Made by a program: the position numbers and the translations under genes
NCBI RefSeq assembly: GCF_004340905.1
Contig: NZ_SLXD01000002.1
Location: 310,001 to 374,000 of the forward strand
Direction of reading: 5' to 3'
Origin: Rubrivivax gelatinosus
GTDB lineage: Bacteria; Pseudomonadota; Gammaproteobacteria; Burkholderiales; Burkholderiaceae_C
Length of the DNA stretch: 64,000 nucleotides
Shown here: positions 29,321 to 39,537 of the stretch, piece by piece
Layout of the letters: every line of letters begins with the position of its first letter
How positions within the stretch are numbered: the first letter of the stretch is position 1
Notes under the pieces: generated by a model
Database searches by the model: none
Told to the model about the DNA's origin: nothing
What the model saw: only the letters and a program-made list of their open reading frames with translations

Positions 29321-32179
29321 TCACTTGGTCAACACGAAGCCTTTCAGCTTCCCGTAGGCCTGCTCGAGCAGCGCCTTCTGCTGCTCCTGGTGCAGGTGCG
29401 AGTAGCCGACCGCGGGCGAGGCGGACGGCGGCCGGCCGGCGTAACCCAGCTTCTGGCCGTCGAGCATGTTCTCGTGCACGTAGTGCTGCACGAAGAACCA
29501 CGCGCCCTGGTTCTGCGGCTCGTCCTGGCACCACACGACCTCGGTGGCGTTCGGGAAACGCTTCATCTCGGCCGCGAAGGCCTTGTGCGGGAACGGATAG
29601 AGCTGCTCGACGCGGATGATCGCGGTGTCGGCGGCCTTCTTCTCCTCGCGCTTTCGGATCAGGTCGTAGACCACCTTGCCCGAGCAGCAGACGACACGCT
29701 TGACCTTGTCGGCCTCGGCCTCCGGGTGCAGCGAGGTCATCACGGTGCGGAACTCGCCGCGCGTGAACTCGGTGAGCGGCGAGGTCGCGTCCTTGGCGCG
29801 CAGCAGCGATTTCGGCGAGAAGATCACCAGCGGCTTGCGGAACGGGCGCACCATCTGGCGGCGCAGCAGGTGGAAGATCTGGCTGGCCGAGGTGGGTTGC
29901 ACGATCTGCATGTTGTTGTCGGCGGCCAGCTGCATGAAGCGCTCCAGGCGCGCCGAGCTGTGCTCGGGGCCCTGGCCTTCGTAGCCGTGCGGCAGCAGCA
30001 TCACCAGGCCGTTGGCGCGGCCCCACTTCACCTCGCCGGAGGCGATGAACTGGTCGATGACGACCTGCGCGCCGTTGGCGAAGTCGCCGAACTGGGCTTC
30101 CCAGATCGTCAGCGTGTTCGGCTCGGCCGAGGCGTAGCCGTACTCGAAGCCGAGCACCGCTTCTTCCGACAGGATGGAGTCGATGACGACGAACGGCGCC
30201 TGGCCCTCGGCGACGTTCTGCAGCGGCACGTAGGTGCCGATGTCCCACTTCTCGCGGTTCTGGTCGTGCAGCACCGAGTGGCGGTGGGTGAAGGTACCGC
30301 GCCCGCAGTCCTCGCCCGACAGGCGCACCGCGTAGCCGCTGGCGACCAGCGACGCGTAGGCCAGCGTCTCGCCCATGCCCCAGTCGACGTTGATCTCGGC
30401 GCGGCCCATCGCGGCGCGGTCGGCCAGCACCTTCTCGACCAGCGGATGCAGCTTGAAGGTCGGCGGCACCGTCGTCACGCGTTCGGCCAGGCGCTTGACT
30501 TCGGCCAGCGGCAACGCGGTATCGGCGGCGTCGGTCCACTTCTTGCCGAGGTAGGGCACCCAGTCGACCGCGTACTTGCTCTTGAAGTTGGTCAGCACCG
30601 GGTTGATCGTGTGCCGGCCCTCGTCCATCGCGGCGCGGAAGGCCTTGACCATCTGGTCCGGGCCATCGGCCTGCAGCACGCCCTGGGCGACCAGCTTGTC
30701 GCCATAGAGCTTGCGCGTGCCCGGGTGCTGGGCGATCTTCTTGTACATCAGCGGCTGCGTCAGGCTCGGCGTGTCCTGTTCGTTGTGGCCGAGCTTGCGG
30801 AAGCAGACGATGTCGACGACGACGTCCTTCTTGAACTGCTGGCGGTAGTCCATCGCCAGTTGGGTGCAGAGCACGACGGCCTCGGGGTCGTCGCCGTTCA
30901 CGTGCAGCACCGGCGCCTCGATCATCTTGACGACGTCCGAGCAGTACAGCGTCGAGCGGCTGTCGCGCGGGTCGCTGGTCGTGAAGCCGATCTGGTTGTT
31001 GACGACCAGGTGCACCGTGCCGCCGGTGAAGTAGCCGCGCGTCTTGGCCAGCGCCAGCGTCTCCATCACGACGCCCTGGCCGGCGAAGGCCGCGTCGCCG
31101 TGCACCTGCACCGGCAGGACCTGGTTGCCCATCGGGTCGCCGCGGCGGTCCATGCGGGCCTTGGCCGAACCTTCGACGACCGGGTTGACGATCTCGAGGT
31201 GCGAAGGATTGAAGGCAAGACTCAGGTGGACCGGGCCGCCGACGGTGGTGACGTCGCTGGAGAAGCCCTGGTGGTACTTGACGTCGCCGGACGGCAGCGC
31301 CTCGGGCGCGGTGTGGTCGAACTCGGCGAACAGGTCCTTGGGCATCTTGCCCAGGGTGTTGACGAGCACGTTCAGGCGGCCGCGGTGGGCCATGCCGATG
31401 ACGATCTCCTGCACGCCCTTCTCGCCGGCGCGCTGCACGAGCTCGTCCATCGAGGCAATGAAGCTCTCGCCGCCTTCGAGCGAGAAACGCTTCTGGCCGA
31501 CGTACTTGGTGTGCAGGTAGCGCTCCAGGCCTTCGGCGGCGGTCAGGCGCTCGAGGATGTGCTTCTTTTCCTCGGCCGTGAGGTTGGGCTTGCTGCGCGA
31601 GGACTCCAGGCGCTCCTGCCACCAGCGCTTCTCGGTCGGGTCGGTGCCGTGCATGAACTCGACGCCGATCGTGCCGCAGTAGGTCTCGCGCAGGGCCTGC
31701 AGGATCTCCCGCAGGCTCATGTTCTCGGCCTTGCTGAAATACGTGTTCGCGGCCGAGAACATGATGTCCATGTCCGACTCGCTGAGGTCGTAGAACCCGG
31801 GCTCGAGCTCGGGGATCCTGGCGCGCTCGGTGCGCTTGAGCGGATCCAGGTCGGCCCAGCGCGAGCCGAGAACGCGGTAGGCCGCGATCAGGCTTTGGAC
31901 GTGGACCTGCTTGCGCGCGACGGCAAGGTCGCTGGCGCTGGCCTTGAGCGCGAAGGCGTTGGCCTTGGCGCGCTGGGCGAAGGATTCGACGACCGGGGCG
32001 TGGGCGACGTCGCGGCTGTCGGAGCCGTCGACCGCGGGCACGTGCTGGAGGTTGTCGAAGTAGGCGCGCCAGTTGTCGGGCACGCTGCCGGGGTTGTCGA
32101 GGTAGGCCTCGTAGAGTTCCTCGACGTACGGGGCATTGCCCCCGAACAGGTACGAATTCGACCTGTACTGCTGCATCAT
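29321..32179 (-). CDS. sucA: 2-oxoglutarate dehydrogenase E1 component
   Basis: E1 decarboxylates 2-oxoglutarate with thiamine diphosphate and succinylates the E2 lipoyl group. The 952-residue protein has the N-terminal E2-binding segment (NAPYVEELYEAYLDNPGSVPDNWRAYF), the GMAHRGRLNVL block, and the ThDP-binding HGDAAFAGQGVV. Further segments are FEYGYASAEPNTLTIWEAQFGDF and C-terminal EQLYPFP and WCQDEPQNQGAW. The start is the second part of a frame open upstream: ATG 32177-32179 (MMQQYRSNSYLFGG) fits the family. It heads the operon sucA-sucB-PspC-lpd-GGDEF. Confidence 0.97.
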   Translation of the reverse strand: MMQQYRSNSYLFGGNAPYVEELYEAYLDNPGSVPDNWRAYFDNLQHVPAVDGSDSRDVAHAPVVESFAQRAKANAFALKASASDLAVARKQVHVQSLIAAYRVLGSRWADLDPLKRTERARIPELEPGFYDLSESDMDIMFSAANTYFSKAENMSLREILQALRETYCGTIGVEFMHGTDPTEKRWWQERLESSRSKPNLTAEEKKHILERLTAAEGLERYLHTKYVGQKRFSLEGGESFIASMDELVQRAGEKGVQEIVIGMAHRGRLNVLVNTLGKMPKDLFAEFDHTAPEALPSGDVKYHQGFSSDVTTVGGPVHLSLAFNPSHLEIVNPVVEGSAKARMDRRGDPMGNQVLPVQVHGDAAFAGQGVVMETLALAKTRGYFTGGTVHLVVNNQIGFTTSDPRDSRSTLYCSDVVKMIEAPVLHVNGDDPEAVVLCTQLAMDYRQQFKKDVVVDIVCFRKLGHNEQDTPSLTQPLMYKKIAQHPGTRKLYGDKLVAQGVLQADGPDQMVKAFRAAMDEGRHTINPVLTNFKSKYAVDWVPYLGKKWTDAADTALPLAEVKRLAERVTTVPPTFKLHPLVEKVLADRAAMGRAEINVDWGMGETLAYASLVASGYAVRLSGEDCGRGTFTHRHSVLHDQNREKWDIGTYVPLQNVAEGQAPFVVIDSILSEEAVLGFEYGYASAEPNTLTIWEAQFGDFANGAQVVIDQFIASGEVKWGRANGLVMLLPHGYEGQGPEHSSARLERFMQLAADNNMQIVQPTSASQIFHLLRRQMVRPFRKPLVIFSPKSLLRAKDATSPLTEFTRGEFRTVMTSLHPEAEADKVKRVVCCSGKVVYDLIRKREEKKAADTAIIRVEQLYPFPHKAFAAEMKRFPNATEVVWCQDEPQNQGAWFFVQHYVHENMLDGQKLGYAGRPPSASPAVGYSHLHQEQQKALLEQAYGKLKGFVLTK

Positions 32180-32484
32180 CTCTCGCGCACCTTTCGCCCC
32201 GGTTCCCAGGGCTACGATGGGTTGATCAACCTTCCGCGGCCCCGGCTTCACCGGTTGGCGGATTGCGACCCGCCTTGCTGCACATCTGACTCAGCAAGGG
32301 GACGGGAAGGACCAGACACGTTCCGTATCCAGCGGAGGACTTTAGCACTTGTACTGGATTCGAGTGGGGTGATCTGAGCCAGCGCAAACCCGGGCGGCTT
32401 CGGGCCCGGCGTGGCAAATGGCACGCGGGGGCGGTCTTCATCGGCGCTTGGCGGCCCGCCATCCGGGCGCACACTGCGCCCGCC
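32180..32484. promoter_or_regulatory. Divergent regulatory region between sucA and the Cys-cluster gene (305 bp)
   Basis: No coding frame is convincing here. A perfect 12-bp palindrome GGTTGATCAACC lies at 32220-32231, 40 bp before the sucA ATG. A perfect 8-bp inverted repeat CCTTGCTG / CAGCAAGG (32273-32280 and 32292-32299, 11-nt spacer) lies further upstream. A GC-rich inverted repeat spans about 32390-32409. I could not place a convincing sigma70 promoter for either gene. The long sucA leader suggests control at the operon head. Confidence 0.5.
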
Positions 32485-32835
32485 ATGTCCACCCGCCGCA
32501 TCCTGCTCGTGCCCGAGGCGCCGCCCAAGCCGGCGACCGGCGAGCCCTGCAACGGCTGCGGCGTCTGCTGCGCCGCCGAGCCCTGCCCGCTGGGCGTGTG
32601 GATCTCGCGCCGCCGCCACGGCGCCTGTGCGGCGCTGGTCTGGGTGGAGGGCGACGGCCGCTACCGCTGCGGCGCGATCGCCGAGCCCGGCCGCCATCTG
32701 CCGTGGCTGCCCTCGGCCTGGGCGACGCGGCTGGCGCGGCGCTGGATCGCCGCGGGCGTCGGCTGCGACGCCGACTACGAGGTGCTGGACGCGAAACGGG
32801 CCGGCGACGCCGCGGACGGCGACCCGGCCCGTTGA
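32485..32835 (+). CDS. YkgJ-like cysteine-cluster protein
   Basis: The 116-residue protein has a cluster of cysteines in GEPCNGCGVCCAAEPCPLG (residues 20-38) plus two later ones, matching the small CxxCxxCC proteins grouped as YkgJ or zinc/iron-chelating domain proteins. The cofactor (iron-sulfur or zinc) and the function are unknown. Trp-rich and Arg-rich segments follow, and no signal peptide is present, so it is probably cytoplasmic. It is transcribed away from sucA and ends 16 bp before the convergent nitronate monooxygenase gene. Confidence 0.82.
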   Translation: MSTRRILLVPEAPPKPATGEPCNGCGVCCAAEPCPLGVWISRRRHGACAALVWVEGDGRYRCGAIAEPGRHLPWLPSAWATRLARRWIAAGVGCDADYEVLDAKRAGDAADGDPAR

Positions 32836-32851
32836 GCCCGGCGGGGCCGAC

Positions 32852-33805
32852 TCAGTCCGCCAGGCCCAGGCGGCCCCGCGCCGCGTCGTACTCGCGCTTG
32901 AGCCGCGCGACCAGTTCGCCGGCCGGCAGCACCGCCTTCACGGCGCCGATCCCCTGGCCGCAGCCCCAGATGTCCTTCCAGGCCTTGGCGCCGTCGCCGC
33001 CGAAGTTCATCTTCGACGGGTCGCTCTCGGGCAGGTGATCCGGGTCCAGCCCGGCGTTGCGGATCGACGGCTTCAGGTAGTTGCCGTGCACGCCGGTGAA
33101 GAGGTTGGAATAGACGATGTCGTCGCTGTCGCAGTCGACGATGCACTGCTTGTAGGCGTCGGCGGCACGCGCCTCCTCGGTGGCGATGAAGGCCGAGCCG
33201 ATGTAGGCCAGGTCGGCGCCCATCGCCTGCGCGGCCAGCACCGCGTCGCCGGTGGCGATCGAGCCCGACAGCGCCAGCGGCCCGTCGAACCAGGCGCGGA
33301 TCTCCTGGATCAGCGCGAACGGGCTCTTGACGCCGGCATGGCCGCCGGCGCCGGCGGCCACCGCGATCAGGCCGTCGGCGCCCTTCTCCACCGCCTTGTG
33401 CGCGAAGGCGTTGTTGATGACGTCGTGCAGCACGAGGCCGCCCCAGGCGTGCACCGCGGCGTTGAGGTCGCTGCGTGCACCCAGCGAGGTGATGACCAGC
33501 GGCACCTTGTAGCGCGCGCAGACCTCCAGGTCGTGCTCGAGCCGGTCGTTGCTCTTGTGCACGATCTGGTTGATCGCGAACGGCGCCGACTTGCGCCCGG
33601 GGTGGTCGCGGTCCCAGGCGGCCAGCGTCTCGGTGATCTCGGCCAGCCACTCGTCGAGCTGCGAGGCCGGCCTGGCGTTAAGCGCCGGCATCGAGCCGAC
33701 GATGCCGGCCTTGCACTGCTCGATGACGAGCTTGGGGTTGCTGATGATGAACAGCGGCGAGCCGATGACCGGCAGCGCCAGGTGTTGCAGCACGGGCGGC
33801 AGCAT
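32852..33805 (-). CDS. Nitronate monooxygenase (2-nitropropane dioxygenase family)
   Basis: These FMN enzymes oxidise toxic alkyl nitronates such as propionate 3-nitronate. The 317-residue TIM-barrel protein has the FMN-binding AVAAGAGGHAG with the catalytic His, ALSGSIATGDAVLAAQAMGADLAYIGSAF for the phosphate site, and N-terminal PVIGSPLFIIS. Its ATG overlaps the stop of the acyl-CoA dehydrogenase gene by 1 bp, so the two are cotranscribed. Some family members are enoyl-ACP reductases or act on other substrates, and the fatty-acid context leaves that open. Confidence 0.9.
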   Translation of the reverse strand: MLPPVLQHLALPVIGSPLFIISNPKLVIEQCKAGIVGSMPALNARPASQLDEWLAEITETLAAWDRDHPGRKSAPFAINQIVHKSNDRLEHDLEVCARYKVPLVITSLGARSDLNAAVHAWGGLVLHDVINNAFAHKAVEKGADGLIAVAAGAGGHAGVKSPFALIQEIRAWFDGPLALSGSIATGDAVLAAQAMGADLAYIGSAFIATEEARAADAYKQCIVDCDSDDIVYSNLFTGVHGNYLKPSIRNAGLDPDHLPESDPSKMNFGGDGAKAWKDIWGCGQGIGAVKAVLPAGELVARLKREYDAARGRLGLAD

Positions 33806-35580
33806 CAGAAGGCCTCCAGCTCGAGCGCGGTGACCGATTCGGCACCGTCGACGATCGCGTCGCGCAGCCCGCCGCAGCGCACCAGCAGGTGGTCGCCATA
33901 GAAGCGTGCGGTGGCGATCTTGGCCTTCATGAACTCGGGGTCCTCGCCGGCGGCGAGGCGCTGTTCGGCGACGAGCAGCGCGCGCGCCATCTGCCAGCCC
34001 GCGACCGCGGTGCCGGCCAGCATCAGGTAGGGCACGCTGCCGGAGAACACGGCGTTCGGCTCGCTCTTCACCTTGGCGAGCACGAAGTCGACGACGTCGA
34101 GGAAGGCACGGCGCGCGGCGCCCAGGTGGCGCGCCATCGCCAGCGCGGCGGCGCTGCCGGAGGCCGCGAGCTCGCCTTCGGTGGCTTCGATCCGCGCGGC
34201 GATCGCACGCGCCGTGGCGCCGCGGTCGCGCGCCGTCTTGCGGCCGACCAGGTCGTTGGCCTGGATCGCCGTCGTGCCTTCGTAGATCGTCAGGATCTTG
34301 GCGTCGCGCAGGTGCTGGGCGGCGCCGGTCTCCTCGATGAAGCCCATGCCGCCGTGCACCTGCACGCCCAGGCTGGCGACGTCCAGGCTCATCTCGGTGG
34401 ACAGGCCCTTCACCAGCGGCACCAGGAACTCGTAGAAGGCCTGGTTCTGCTGGCGCGCGGCGTCGTCCGGATGCGCATGCGCGGCGTCGTAGGCGGCCGC
34501 GGCCACCAGCGCCATCGCGCGGCAGCCTTCGGTGTGGGCACGCATCGTCATCAGCATGCGGCGCACGTCAGGGTGGCGGATGATGGCCGAAGCCCCCGGC
34601 GTCGAGCCGTCGACCGGGCGGCTCTGCACGCGGTCGCGGGCGTAGGCCACGGCCTGCTGGTAGGCGCGTTCGGCCAGCGCGATGCCCTGCACGCCGACGC
34701 CGAAGCGCGCGGCGTTCATCATGATGAACATGTACTCGAGGCCGCGGTTCTCCTGGCCGACGAGCTGAGCCACCGCGCCGCCTTGGTCACCGAACTGCAG
34801 TACTGCCGTTGGGCTGGCCTTGATGCCCAGCTTGTGTTCGATGCTGACGCAGTGCACGTCGTTGCGCGTGCCGTCGGGAAGGTGCTTCGGGCAGACGAAC
34901 AGCGAGATGCCCTTCACGCCCTCGGGCGCACCGGCCACGCGTGCGAGCACGAGGTGGACGATGTTCTCGGCCATGTCGTGTTCGCCCCAGGTGATGAAGA
35001 TCTTCGTGCCGAAGAGCTTGTACGTGCCGTCGCCCTGCGGCTCGGCGCGCGTGCGCACCAGCGACAGGTCGCTGCCGGCCTGCGGCTCGGTCAGGCACAT
35101 CGTGCCGGTCCAGCGCCCCGAGATCAGGTTCGGGATGTAGGCCTGCTGCATCTCGTGGCTGCCGGCGGTCAGCAGCGCCTCGATCGCGCCGTCGCTGAGC
35201 AGCGGGCACAGCGCGAAGGCGATGCTGGCGCTGTTGACCATCTCGCCGCAGGCCGCGCCGATCAGCTTGGGCAGGCCCTGACCGCCGAACTCCACCGGGT
35301 GCTGCAGCCCCTGCCAGCCGGCTTCGGCGAACTGGTGGAAGGCCTGCTTGAAGCCGGGCGTCGCGTGCACCTGGCCGTCGGCGAAGTTCGACGGCCTGAC
35401 GTCGCCTTCACGGTTCAGCGGGGCGACGACGTCCTCGTTGAAACGCGCGCACTCCTCCAGCACGGCGGCAGCGGTATCCAGTCCGGCGTCCTCGAATCCG
35501 GGCAGCGCGGCGACGGCGTCGATGCCGGCCAGCTCCTTCATCACGAACAGCATGTCCTTCACCGGGGCACGGTAGGTCAT
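33805..35580 (-). CDS. Acyl-CoA dehydrogenase, long (DmdC-like) subfamily
   Basis: This 591-residue flavoenzyme introduces a double bond into an acyl-CoA and passes electrons to ETF. It has CLTEPQAGSDLSLVRTRA and KIFITWGEHD of the FAD/middle domain, then VQGIALAERAYQQAVAYARDR and the C-terminal QVHGGMGFIEE segment. The length exceeds the usual 380 residues because of extra N- and C-terminal regions typical of the DmdC/AidB-like large acyl-CoA dehydrogenases. Substrate cannot be read from sequence. The start has a GGAG ribosome site and lies 17 bp after an intrinsic terminator downstream of etfA. Confidence 0.92.
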   Translation of the reverse strand: MTYRAPVKDMLFVMKELAGIDAVAALPGFEDAGLDTAAAVLEECARFNEDVVAPLNREGDVRPSNFADGQVHATPGFKQAFHQFAEAGWQGLQHPVEFGGQGLPKLIGAACGEMVNSASIAFALCPLLSDGAIEALLTAGSHEMQQAYIPNLISGRWTGTMCLTEPQAGSDLSLVRTRAEPQGDGTYKLFGTKIFITWGEHDMAENIVHLVLARVAGAPEGVKGISLFVCPKHLPDGTRNDVHCVSIEHKLGIKASPTAVLQFGDQGGAVAQLVGQENRGLEYMFIMMNAARFGVGVQGIALAERAYQQAVAYARDRVQSRPVDGSTPGASAIIRHPDVRRMLMTMRAHTEGCRAMALVAAAAYDAAHAHPDDAARQQNQAFYEFLVPLVKGLSTEMSLDVASLGVQVHGGMGFIEETGAAQHLRDAKILTIYEGTTAIQANDLVGRKTARDRGATARAIAARIEATEGELAASGSAAALAMARHLGAARRAFLDVVDFVLAKVKSEPNAVFSGSVPYLMLAGTAVAGWQMARALLVAEQRLAAGEDPEFMKAKIATARFYGDHLLVRCGGLRDAIVDGAESVTALELEAF

Positions 35581-35597
35581 TGTGGGTCTCCAGATGG

Positions 35598-35621
35598 AAA
35601 AAAGGCGCCGCGGACGGCGCC
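35598..35621 (-). terminator. Intrinsic terminator between etfA and the acyl-CoA dehydrogenase gene
   Basis: On the minus strand a perfect 7-bp stem GGCGCCG / CGGCGCC with a TCCG loop is followed by six T. It stands 22 bp after the etfA stop and 17 bp before the next ATG, so it should end or attenuate the etfBA transcript. Confidence 0.85.
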
Positions 35622-35643
35622 TGAGGGACGAATCAGTTCAGGT

Positions 35644-36576
35644 TCACAGGGCGGCGACCAGTTCCGGCACCGCGGTGAACAGGTCCGCCTCCAGGCCGTA
35701 GTCGGCGACGCTGAAGATCGGGGCCTCCGGATCCTTGTTGATCGCGACGATGACCTTGCTGTCCTTCATGCCGGCCAGGTGCTGGATCGCACCGCTGATG
35801 CCGGCGGCGATGTAGAGCTGCGGCGCGACGATCTTGCCGGTCTGGCCGACCTGCCAGTCGTTGGGCGCGTAACCGGCGTCGACCGCGGCGCGGCTGGCGC
35901 CGAGCGCGGCGCCCAGCTTGTCGGCCAGCGGCAGCAGCACCTCGTTGAACTTGTCGCTCGAACCCAGCGCGCGGCCGCCGGAGACGATGATCTTCGCGGC
36001 GGTCAGCTCGGGCCGGTCGCTGGCGGCGATCTCGCTGCCGACGTAGACCGACAGGCCGGCGTCGGCCACGGCCGGGACGGACTCGATCGCGGCGCTGCCG
36101 CCAGTCGCCGCCGCGGCGTCGAAGCCGGTGGTGCGCACCGTGATCACCTTGACCGGGTCGGCGCTCTGCACCGTGGCGATGGCGTTGCCGGCGTAGAACG
36201 GGCGCTCGAAGGTGTCGGCCGAGACGATCTTCGTCGCGTCGCTGATCTGGGCGACGTCGAGCAGCGCGGCCACGCGCGGGGCGACGTTCTTGCCGCCGGC
36301 GGTCGAGGGGAACAGCACGTGGCTGTAGTCCTTGGCGACGGCGACGACCTGGGCCGACAGGTTCTCGGCCAGGCCGTGGGCCAGCGCCGCGCCGTCGGCG
36401 TGCAGCACCTTGGCGACACCGGCGATCTGCGCCGCGGCCTGGGCGGCGCCGGCGGCGTTCTCGCCGGCGACCAGCACGTGCACGTCACCGCCGCAGGCCA
36501 GCGCCGCGGTGACGGTGTTCAGGGTCGCGCCCTTGATGGTCGCGTTGTCGTGTTCGGCAATGACGAGGACGGGCAT
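35644..36576 (-). CDS. etfA: Electron transfer flavoprotein alpha subunit
   Basis: EtfA binds FAD and, with EtfB, carries electrons from acyl-CoA dehydrogenases to the quinone pool through ETF-QO. The 310-residue protein starts [20 protein letters not shown]. Its C-terminal FAD domain has [13 protein letters not shown], then [26 protein letters not shown] and [12 protein letters not shown]. The upstream part of the open frame overlaps etfB; the ATG at 36574-36576 is 2 bp after the etfB stop. Electron partners are encoded next to it. Confidence 0.97.
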   Translation of the reverse strand: MPVLVIAEHDNATIKGATLNTVTAALACGGDVHVLVAGENAAGAAQAAAQIAGVAKVLHADGAALAHGLAENLSAQVVAVAKDYSHVLFPSTAGGKNVAPRVAALLDVAQISDATKIVSADTFERPFYAGNAIATVQSADPVKVITVRTTGFDAAAATGGSAAIESVPAVADAGLSVYVGSEIAASDRPELTAAKIIVSGGRALGSSDKFNEVLLPLADKLGAALGASRAAVDAGYAPNDWQVGQTGKIVAPQLYIAAGISGAIQHLAGMKDSKVIVAINKDPEAPIFSVADYGLEADLFTAVPELVAAL

Positions 36577-36578
36577 CT

Positions 36579-37328
36579 TCAGATCACCTTGGCTTCGTTC
36601 TTGAGCTTCGCGACGAGCGTCGCGACATCGGGCACCTTGACGCCGGCGCCGCGCTTGGGTGGCTCGCTGACCTTCAGCGTCTTCAGCCGCGGCGTCACGT
36701 CGACGCCCAGATCGGCCGGCTTGACGACCTCCAGCGGCTTCTTCTTGGCCTTCATGATGTTGGGCAGCGTGACGTAGCGCGGCTCGTTCAGGCGCAGGTC
36801 GGCGGTGACGACGGCCGGCAGCTTCAGGTCGACGGTCTCGGCACCACCGTCGATTTCGCGCGTGATCTTGGCGCGGCCGTCGGCGATCTCGATCTTGCTG
36901 GCGAAGGCACCTTGCGCCAGGCCGGCGAGCGCGGCCAGCATCTGGCCGGTCTGGTTGGCGTCGTCGTCGATCGCCTGCTTGCCGACGATGACGAGGCCCG
37001 GCTGCTCCTTGTCGACCAGCGCCTTCAGCAGCTTGGCGACGGCCAGCGGCTGCAGCTCTTCGGTGGTCTCGACGAGGATGGCGCGGTCGGCACCGATCGC
37101 CATCGCGGTGCGCAGCGTCTCCTGGCACTGCGTGACGCCGCAGGACACGGCGACGATCTCGGTCGCGACGCCCTTCTCCTTCAGACGAACGGCCTCCTCG
37201 ACGGCGATCTCGTCGAAGGGGTTCATGCTCATCTTGACGTTGGCGATGTCGACCCCGGTGCCGTCGCTCTTCACGCGGACCTTGACGTTGTAATCGACCA
37301 CCCGCTTGACGGGGACCAGCACCTTCAT
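36579..37328 (-). CDS. etfB: Electron transfer flavoprotein beta subunit
   Basis: EtfB binds AMP and docks the dehydrogenases that feed ETF. The 249-residue protein begins [19 protein letters not shown] and carries [18 protein letters not shown], the signature [16 protein letters not shown], and KPLEVV in the dehydrogenase recognition region. It has a GGAG ribosome site and is the first gene of etfBA. A TAGAAT element (37368-37373 on the minus strand) and a strong palindrome lie upstream. Confidence 0.97.
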   Translation of the reverse strand: MKVLVPVKRVVDYNVKVRVKSDGTGVDIANVKMSMNPFDEIAVEEAVRLKEKGVATEIVAVSCGVTQCQETLRTAMAIGADRAILVETTEELQPLAVAKLLKALVDKEQPGLVIVGKQAIDDDANQTGQMLAALAGLAQGAFASKIEIADGRAKITREIDGGAETVDLKLPAVVTADLRLNEPRYVTLPNIMKAKKKPLEVVKPADLGVDVTPRLKTLKVSEPPKRGAGVKVPDVATLVAKLKNEAKVI

Positions 37329-37410
37329 GCCTCAGCTCCTGGGAGTTGACGTTGACGTTACCCGACGATTCTAGTGGGGGGTTCCAGACGCGCCGGCCGG
37401 AACCCCCAGG

Positions 37411-37430
37411 AATCGAACGATCGTTCTATT
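37411..37430. promoter_or_regulatory. Palindromic operator candidate upstream of etfBA
   Basis: The 20-bp site AATCGAACGATCGTTCTATT is a near-perfect palindrome with a 12-bp perfect core GAACGATCGTTC and outer AAT/ATT arms; only one pair is unmatched. It lies 83 bp before the etfB ATG and 38 bp before a TAGAAT -10 candidate. Size and symmetry fit a TetR-family repressor, possibly one governing fatty-acid oxidation. Confidence 0.6.
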
Positions 37431-37456
37431 TTGGGCGAACCCCATCAGGGTGAACA

Positions 37457-39388
<1,932 letters not shown>

Positions 39389-39400
39389 CAAGGCTCCGGC

Positions 39401-39436
39401 GTTGCAGCAGTGTTGCAGTGGCGTTGCGTGCAACAC
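39401..39436. promoter_or_regulatory. Phased GTTGC repeats, candidate activator-binding site
   Basis: GTTGC occurs at 39401, 39412 and 39423, exactly 11 bp apart. A perfect inverted pair GTGTTGC (39410-39416) and GCAACAC (39430-39436) is nested in the array. It lies between the divergent PrpR-type gene and its putative target, about 75-110 bp upstream of the sigma54 promoter, the right place for an enhancer. Confidence 0.5.
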
Positions 39437-39510
39437 CAGCGCGACAACCCTGAGTCGGCAACGTCAGGCGCGACAAGCACTTGCGTTCGGCGCCTGGGAC
39501 AAACCCGGCG

Positions 39511-39526
39511 TGGCACGGGCTCTGCA
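39511..39526 (+). promoter_or_regulatory. Sigma54-type -24/-12 promoter
   Basis: The sequence TGGCACGGGCTCTGCA matches the sigma54 consensus TGGCACG-N4-TTGCA with one mismatch and the required GG-N10-GC spacing. The GC of -12 is at 39524-39525, predicting a start near 39537, one base before the ATG of the PrpB-like gene. A sigma54 activator gene diverges from it. Confidence 0.7.
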
Positions 39527-39537
39527 CCATGGCGGGC

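Noticed and set aside
29207..32377. A 1056-codon plus-strand frame opposite sucA
   Set aside because: The opposite strand encodes an unmistakable 2-oxoglutarate dehydrogenase E1, so this frame is an antisense artefact.
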